Assembly (NCBI GenBank): GCA_949949005.1
Contig: CATLHM010000003.1
Coordinates: 1 to 64,000, forward strand
Reading direction: 5' to 3'
DNA: 64,000 nucleotides
Source: an uncultured Lachnospiraceae bacterium
Lineage (GTDB): Bacteria; Bacillota; Clostridia; Lachnospirales; Lachnospiraceae
The notes beneath the pieces are model-generated. The model was not told the DNA's origin, ran no database searches, and saw only the letters and a program-made list of their open reading frames with translations. Position 1 is the stretch's first letter; each line of letters opens with the position of its first letter. Below, piece by piece: positions 60,272 to 64,000 of this stretch. A program made the translations under genes and the position numbers.

Positions 60272-61012
60272 ATGGGAGAAAATCAGGAAATCCTTTTTGC
60301 AAAGACTCTGGAAAAGGTGAAAAAGCAGGCGAAGGAGCAGCAAAACTGTATCTCACAGGAGCAGGTAAGGGAGGCTTTTGCTGATTTGGCCCTGTCAAAG
60401 GAGCAGCTTGACCTTGTGTTCGATTATCTGAAAAAGCAAAAGATCGGCATCGGAGAGCCGGTGGATTTGGACGAATATCTCTCGCAGGAGGAGACCGATT
60501 ACCTGGAAGAATACAAAAAAGGCATTCTTTACACCCCTTCCATCAGCGACGGGGAGAGGGAAGCGTTTTTCTTGTCCGCCATGGCGGGAGAGCGGCAGGC
60601 ACAGCAGGAAGTGATCGCCCTCTATCTGCCCCAGGTGGCCGAGGTAGCCAAGCTCTATACGGGGCAGGGCGTCTTTTTGGAGGATCTGATCGGGGAGGGA
60701 AATCTGGCTCTGACCATGGGCGTTACCATGCTGGGGGCTCTCGAAAGCGCCACGGAGGCGGAAGGAATGCTGATGAAGATGGTGATGGATGCCATGGAGG
60801 ATTGCATCGCTGAAAATCTTCAGGAGACTGACAAGGACAAGAAGGTGGCGGAGCGTGTGAATCAGGTGGCCGGGAAGGCAAAGGAGCTGGCCGGGGAGCT
60901 GCACAGAAAGGTCAGCGCTAGGGAGCTTGCCGCGGAAACCGGGATGAGCGTGGAGGAAATCGAGGATGCCATGCGCATGAGCGGATATACCATAGAGGAT
61001 CTGGAACGATGA
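60272..61012 (+). CDS. Truncated sigma-70-like protein
   Basis: A 246-residue protein. The N-terminus resembles sigma region 1.1, the middle has a region 2-like segment (VFLEDLIGEGNLALTMGVTM) and the C-terminus a region 3-like HTH (VSARELAAETGMSVEEIEDA). There is no region 4, nor the usual aromatic -10-recognition helix, so it cannot be a normal promoter-specific sigma factor. It may regulate RNA polymerase or compete with sigma-A (inference). GGGGAG precedes ATG 60272. It overlaps the next gene by 4 nt. Confidence 0.7.
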   Translation: MGENQEILFAKTLEKVKKQAKEQQNCISQEQVREAFADLALSKEQLDLVFDYLKKQKIGIGEPVDLDEYLSQEETDYLEEYKKGILYTPSISDGEREAFFLSAMAGERQAQQEVIALYLPQVAEVAKLYTGQGVFLEDLIGEGNLALTMGVTMLGALESATEAEGMLMKMVMDAMEDCIAENLQETDKDKKVAERVNQVAGKAKELAGELHRKVSARELAAETGMSVEEIEDAMRMSGYTIEDLER

Positions 61013-61479
61013 AAATAACGGAAAATGTTACCCGGTATGACGATTTTAAATATGTATTGCAGGATGTGGGGAGCCTCTATCTGGGAGCCGGTTTTTCCTA
61101 TGAGGAATTGCTGGCCCAGGAGCTGGTTCCTTTTAAATTGAAAGCGATTGTCTCCCAATATATATTGAAGGAGGCTGCGCCACAGACCACTTTGGAGAGC
61201 CAGTTCTATTATCTGGAGGAGGGAACCTTTTTGTATGAGGTCTTTTCTCAGCTCAAAATAAGGATAAAGGTGCAGGAGCAGGTGCCGAAGAAGCAAAGGC
61301 GTCTGCCCTTGGGAGGTAAGAGCTCCGGCAGGGGGCGTGAGGAAAAATACATATATCAGGAAAAGGTCTATACCTTGAAGGAGCTGGCGGGAATCAACCT
61401 TGCCAGGAAGAAGGCCTGCGGGATTCTGGTTCGGGAGATTATTGTGTCCAAGCTGGGGATGATGACTTTTAGCGTTTAG
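61009..61479 (+). CDS. Unknown protein coupled to sigma-like gene
   Basis: A 156-residue protein whose ATG overlaps the stop of the sigma-like gene. Blocks such as LYLGAGFSYEELLAQELVPF KLKAIVSQYI and a basic stretch (KKQRRLPLGG) are visible. The C-terminus (LKELAGINLARKKACGILVR) could be a helix-turn-helix-like hairpin. No family is recognised. The coupling suggests it works with the sigma-like protein. Confidence 0.6.
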   Translation: MKITENVTRYDDFKYVLQDVGSLYLGAGFSYEELLAQELVPFKLKAIVSQYILKEAAPQTTLESQFYYLEEGTFLYEVFSQLKIRIKVQEQVPKKQRRLPLGGKSSGRGREEKYIYQEKVYTLKELAGINLARKKACGILVREIIVSKLGMMTFSV

Positions 61480-61532
61480 AAGGGGACGGTGCTGGAAGGG
61501 ATGAGGGATAAACATAAATAATGTTGTATTAC

Positions 61533-61590
61533 TATCTGCCATACGACGGCAAAAATAAAATGGTCGTATGGCAGATATATTTTTATCGTG
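61533..61590 (+). terminator. Long hairpin terminator
   Basis: TATCTGCCATACGAC (61533-61547) and GTCGTATGGCAGATA (61563-61577) form a perfect 15-bp stem, followed by TATTTTTATCG. It could act in both directions. Confidence 0.65.
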
Positions 61591-61652
61591 GAATCCATTG
61601 TTAAATAAGAAATAAATCATAAATTAGTAAAACGTAAATTAGTAAATTGCGA

Positions 61653-61681
61653 TTGACTATACTTGATTGACGTGATATTGT
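61653..61681 (+). promoter_or_regulatory. Sigma-A-type promoter
   Basis: TTGACT (61653-61658), a 17-bp spacer and TATTGT (61676-61681), 26 bp before the ATPase gene. Confidence 0.5.
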
Positions 61682-61706
61682 ATAGGTAAGATTTCGGAGG
61701 TGGAAT

Positions 61707-63107
61707 ATGTTTATCGGAAGAGAGCGCGAGCTGGCATCCCTCAATAAATTATATACGTCTGAAAGATTTGAGTTTGTGGTCATTTATGGCCGCCGCCGCG
61801 TGGGGAAAACCACGCTGATCAATCGGTTTATCAGAGATAAAAAGGCAATTTATTTTATGGGGGTAGAGAGCAACGCGAAGCAGAACCTGGAAAATTTCAG
61901 CAAAAATATCATAGAATTTGGCACAGGCATTCAGGCTGAGAGCGCCTTTGCCTCGTTCCAGGCCGCGTTGGAATATGTTTTTAAGCTGGCTGAAAAAGAA
62001 CGCCTGATTTTGGTCATCGACGAGTACCCGTATGTGGCCCGTGCCTCCAAAAGTCTTGCCTCTACCATACAGCTCCTGATAGATAAAAACAAAGACCAAT
62101 CCAAATTGATGTTGATTCTTTGCGGTTCCTCCATGTCTTATATGGAGGATCATGTGCTCGCCTACAAAGCGCCGCTTTATGGCAGACGGACGGCACAGAT
62201 GAAGATAGCGCCTTTTGATTTTGCGGATGCCTGCCGGTATTTAAAAAATTTTTCCGCTGAGGATAAGGCGATGGTTTACGGTATGGTGGGAGGAACGCCT
62301 CAATATCTATTGCAAATAAATGACAGGCGAAGCGTCGAGGATAATATTAAAAATACCTACCTGAATCCTATGTCCTCCCTTTTCGAGGAGCCGGAAAATC
62401 TGCTGAAACAGGAAGTACGGGAGCCGGCGCTTTATAATGCCATTATCACAGCGATTGCAACCGGCGCTTCCCGTATGGCGGAAATTTCTACAAAGGTTGG
62501 GGAGGATACCAGTGTCTGCGCCACTTATCTGAAAAATCTGATTGCGCTGGGAGTGATTCAAAAGCAAACGCCTTATGGAGAAAAGGCATCCCGAAAATCC
62601 ATCTATCTTATAGACGATAATATGTTTCGGTTTTGGTACCGGTTTGTACCGGAGAATCATTCGATTATTAGCCGTGGGGCTGCCGAATTGGCCTATAAGA
62701 GAATCGAGCCAAACCTGTCAGATTATATGGGAAAGGTATTTGAGGAAATAAGCAGGCAGTATCTCTGGAAGCTGTTGCTGGATGGCGAATCTTCCGTGGA
62801 GTTTAAGGATCTGGGACGCTGGTGGGGGACGGATCCATCTACCCGCACGCAGACAGAAATCGACATTATGGGCGAACAGGATAAAGATACAGCGCTCTTT
62901 GGAGAATGCAAATGGACAAACGAAAAGGTAGATGCAGGCGTTTTGGAAACCTTAGCCAGGCGAAGTCAGATGTTCCACTATCGGACAATACACTTGTACT
63001 TGTTTGCCAAAAGCGGATTTACAAAGGGATGTGTGGAGGCTGCCGGTAAAATGGGAAATGTTACGTTGGTGCAGTATAAAAATCTTTTGGAAAAAATTGT
63101 GCAGTAA
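61707..63107 (+). CDS. AAA ATPase with DUF234 nuclease-like domain
   Basis: A 466-residue protein. MFIGRERELASLNKLY opens the archaeal-type ATPase family. Walker A is YGRRRVGKTTLINRF, Walker B LILVIDEYPYVAR, sensor ILCGSSMSYMED. A winged helix follows (SRMAEISTKVGEDTSVCATY LKNL), then a DUF234 end with a PD-(D/E)XK-like core (TEIDIMGEQDKDTALFGECK W). Such proteins are common in prokaryotes and are suspected mobile or defence ATPases, but their function is not settled. GGAGG precedes ATG 61707. Confidence 0.8.
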   Translation: MFIGRERELASLNKLYTSERFEFVVIYGRRRVGKTTLINRFIRDKKAIYFMGVESNAKQNLENFSKNIIEFGTGIQAESAFASFQAALEYVFKLAEKERLILVIDEYPYVARASKSLASTIQLLIDKNKDQSKLMLILCGSSMSYMEDHVLAYKAPLYGRRTAQMKIAPFDFADACRYLKNFSAEDKAMVYGMVGGTPQYLLQINDRRSVEDNIKNTYLNPMSSLFEEPENLLKQEVREPALYNAIITAIATGASRMAEISTKVGEDTSVCATYLKNLIALGVIQKQTPYGEKASRKSIYLIDDNMFRFWYRFVPENHSIISRGAAELAYKRIEPNLSDYMGKVFEEISRQYLWKLLLDGESSVEFKDLGRWWGTDPSTRTQTEIDIMGEQDKDTALFGECKWTNEKVDAGVLETLARRSQMFHYRTIHLYLFAKSGFTKGCVEAAGKMGNVTLVQYKNLLEKIVQ

Positions 63108-63262
63108 AACGAACATTGCCGGTTGAGTCCGCGCCCCTGAATATCAACTTTTACGTCATTGTAAACGGCTCTTTTTCCAAAGTATAATACAGTTACAGGG
63201 AACATCATATGGAAAAATTTATGATGTTTTCTTATAGGAGTAAACAGACAAGGAGGCTTTTT

Positions 63263-64000
63263 ATGATTGACCGTGAACAGATTGGAATCAGGATAGGGGC
63301 GTTGCGCAGGAAAGCGGGTATGTCCCAGACGGCGCTGGCCGAAAGGTTGGGAGTGAGTGCGCAGGCAATCAGTAAATGGGAAAGCGGCAAAAATCTGCCG
63401 GACATCGACTTGTTCCGGGAGCTGGCATGGCTTTTTAACATGACAATGGACAGTATTGTGGAGGGAGATTTGGCCTTTACACAAAAAAGCAGGGAGAGGA
63501 TTCTTCCGGCTAACGTGACTGCTCTTGCACCCGAAGTGGAAAAGCAAAAGCTTCTGCTTGGCCTTGCGCCCTACTGTTCTGATACGGAGCTTTACAGCAT
63601 TGCCAAGGAGTTGGCGGATGGAAATCTGGAATTATCTCTGGCCGCAGGAATTAAGAGAAAAGAAGAAAAGACGGAAAGAATGGTCTCTATTCCAACCGGC
63701 GCTTTGGGTGAGTGTACGCTGCGGGAGGTGGCGCCCTATTTCTCAAAGGCATTAGGAGAGATGATGGGAAATACGGAGCCGGGACTAAGGCGGATTGCGG
63801 GCATGATGAGCTGCCCTGTATGCAGGGAAAGGCTGCTGCTGAAAAATAAAGACGAAAACAAAAGATACTTTGAATGCAAAAACAGGCATCGCTATGAGCT
63901 TACGGATGGCGTTGTGCATTTTGGAACCCGTGAAATCCAGGGCGAGTTATGGTCTCTCTTTTTGAAGAATTATGAGGATTATCTCCTTCAGCACTATTAT
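63263..64000 (+). CDS. HTH-methyltransferase fusion, cut by window edge
   Basis: 246 codons are visible, with no stop before the edge. AAGGAGG precedes ATG 63263. Residues about 5-70 are an XRE HTH (IRIGALRRKAGMSQTALAER, then SAQAISKWESGKNLPDIDLF). After a helical linker come two zinc-ribbon halves (MMSCPVCRERL, YFECKNRHRYELTDGVVHF) like the start of RlmA-type rRNA methyltransferases. The visible end (WSLFLKNYEDYLLQHYY) fits the start of a SAM-dependent methyltransferase domain expected outside the window (inference). Confidence 0.7.
   Translation, partial: MIDREQIGIRIGALRRKAGMSQTALAERLGVSAQAISKWESGKNLPDIDLFRELAWLFNMTMDSIVEGDLAFTQKSRERILPANVTALAPEVEKQKLLLGLAPYCSDTELYSIAKELADGNLELSLAAGIKRKEEKTERMVSIPTGALGECTLREVAPYFSKALGEMMGNTEPGLRRIAGMMSCPVCRERLLLKNKDENKRYFECKNRHRYELTDGVVHFGTREIQGELWSLFLKNYEDYLLQHYY

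Overview
The window looks like a chromosomal piece of a Gram-positive Clostridia, most likely a Lachnospiraceae gut anaerobe. The signs are strong AGGAGG ribosome sites, sigma-A promoters with 17-bp spacers, a Re-citrate synthase/isocitrate dehydrogenase operon, a 1458-residue acyl-CoA dehydratase activase with a DUF4317 neighbour, a GGGtGRT/iron-sulfur scaffold pair, and a class B sortase with BspA-type leucine-rich-repeat surface proteins. The family is inferred; the species cannot be told from this sequence. No rRNA or tRNA gene and no CRISPR array was recognised.

Bases 1-18,436 are a prophage or prophage-derived element. At the left is a lysis module (XhlA-like protein, LLH holin, glucosaminidase endolysin). 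Next comes a 700-bp control region (3.4-4.1 kb) with a tiny toxin-like peptide, 12-bp iteron-like repeats and a palindromic operator inside a strong promoter. After that is a long same-strand series of small accessory genes, many with ATGA overlaps. Within it sit three antirepressors (AntA, Rha, ORF6N), a duplicated ribbon-helix-helix module with its own operator and a putative structured leader RNA, HNH/zinc-finger proteins, a Gp37/Gp68 radical-SAM-like protein and a PAPS-reductase-like PP-loop protein. Several genes are decaying: a DUF2829-like frameshift, a Rha nonsense codon and two ParB-region remnants. No integrase or terminase is in the window, so the left part of the element lies outside it.

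Bases 18.4-31.4 kb return to host genes: the leftward scaffold/GGGtGRT pair, an XRE regulator, and a three-gene sortase operon (srtB and two LRR substrates with TPxTG-type sorting signals). At 31.5-34.5 kb a subtilisin-like (S8) protease gene is split by a 2.1-kb element encoding a compact large serine recombinase. The junctions share ACAGG-N-GAG, and exact excision would restore an in-frame protease with its catalytic Asp.

Bases 34.6-38.1 kb hold Re-citrate synthase, a GntR regulator and NADP-isocitrate dehydrogenase, the route from oxaloacetate and acetyl-CoA to 2-oxoglutarate. A HigBA-type toxin-antitoxin module follows. The largest coherent system is at 38.96-49.34 kb: MoxR-type AAA ATPase, DUF5682 protein, vWA protein, SWIM zinc-finger protein and DUF4132 protein. 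This is the same gene set as E. coli yehL-yehM-yehP-yehQ plus yehI, a poorly understood MoxR-vWA ternary system suspected to act in biological conflict.

The right end (49.4-64 kb) holds a MATE exporter, a broken YhcG-type PDDEXK nuclease gene, an EAL-HDOD protein, tandem 38-bp hairpin repeats, the DUF4317/activase pair, a rhomboid- or derlin-like membrane protein, a truncated sigma-like protein, a DUF234 ATPase, and an HTH-methyltransferase gene that runs off the edge.
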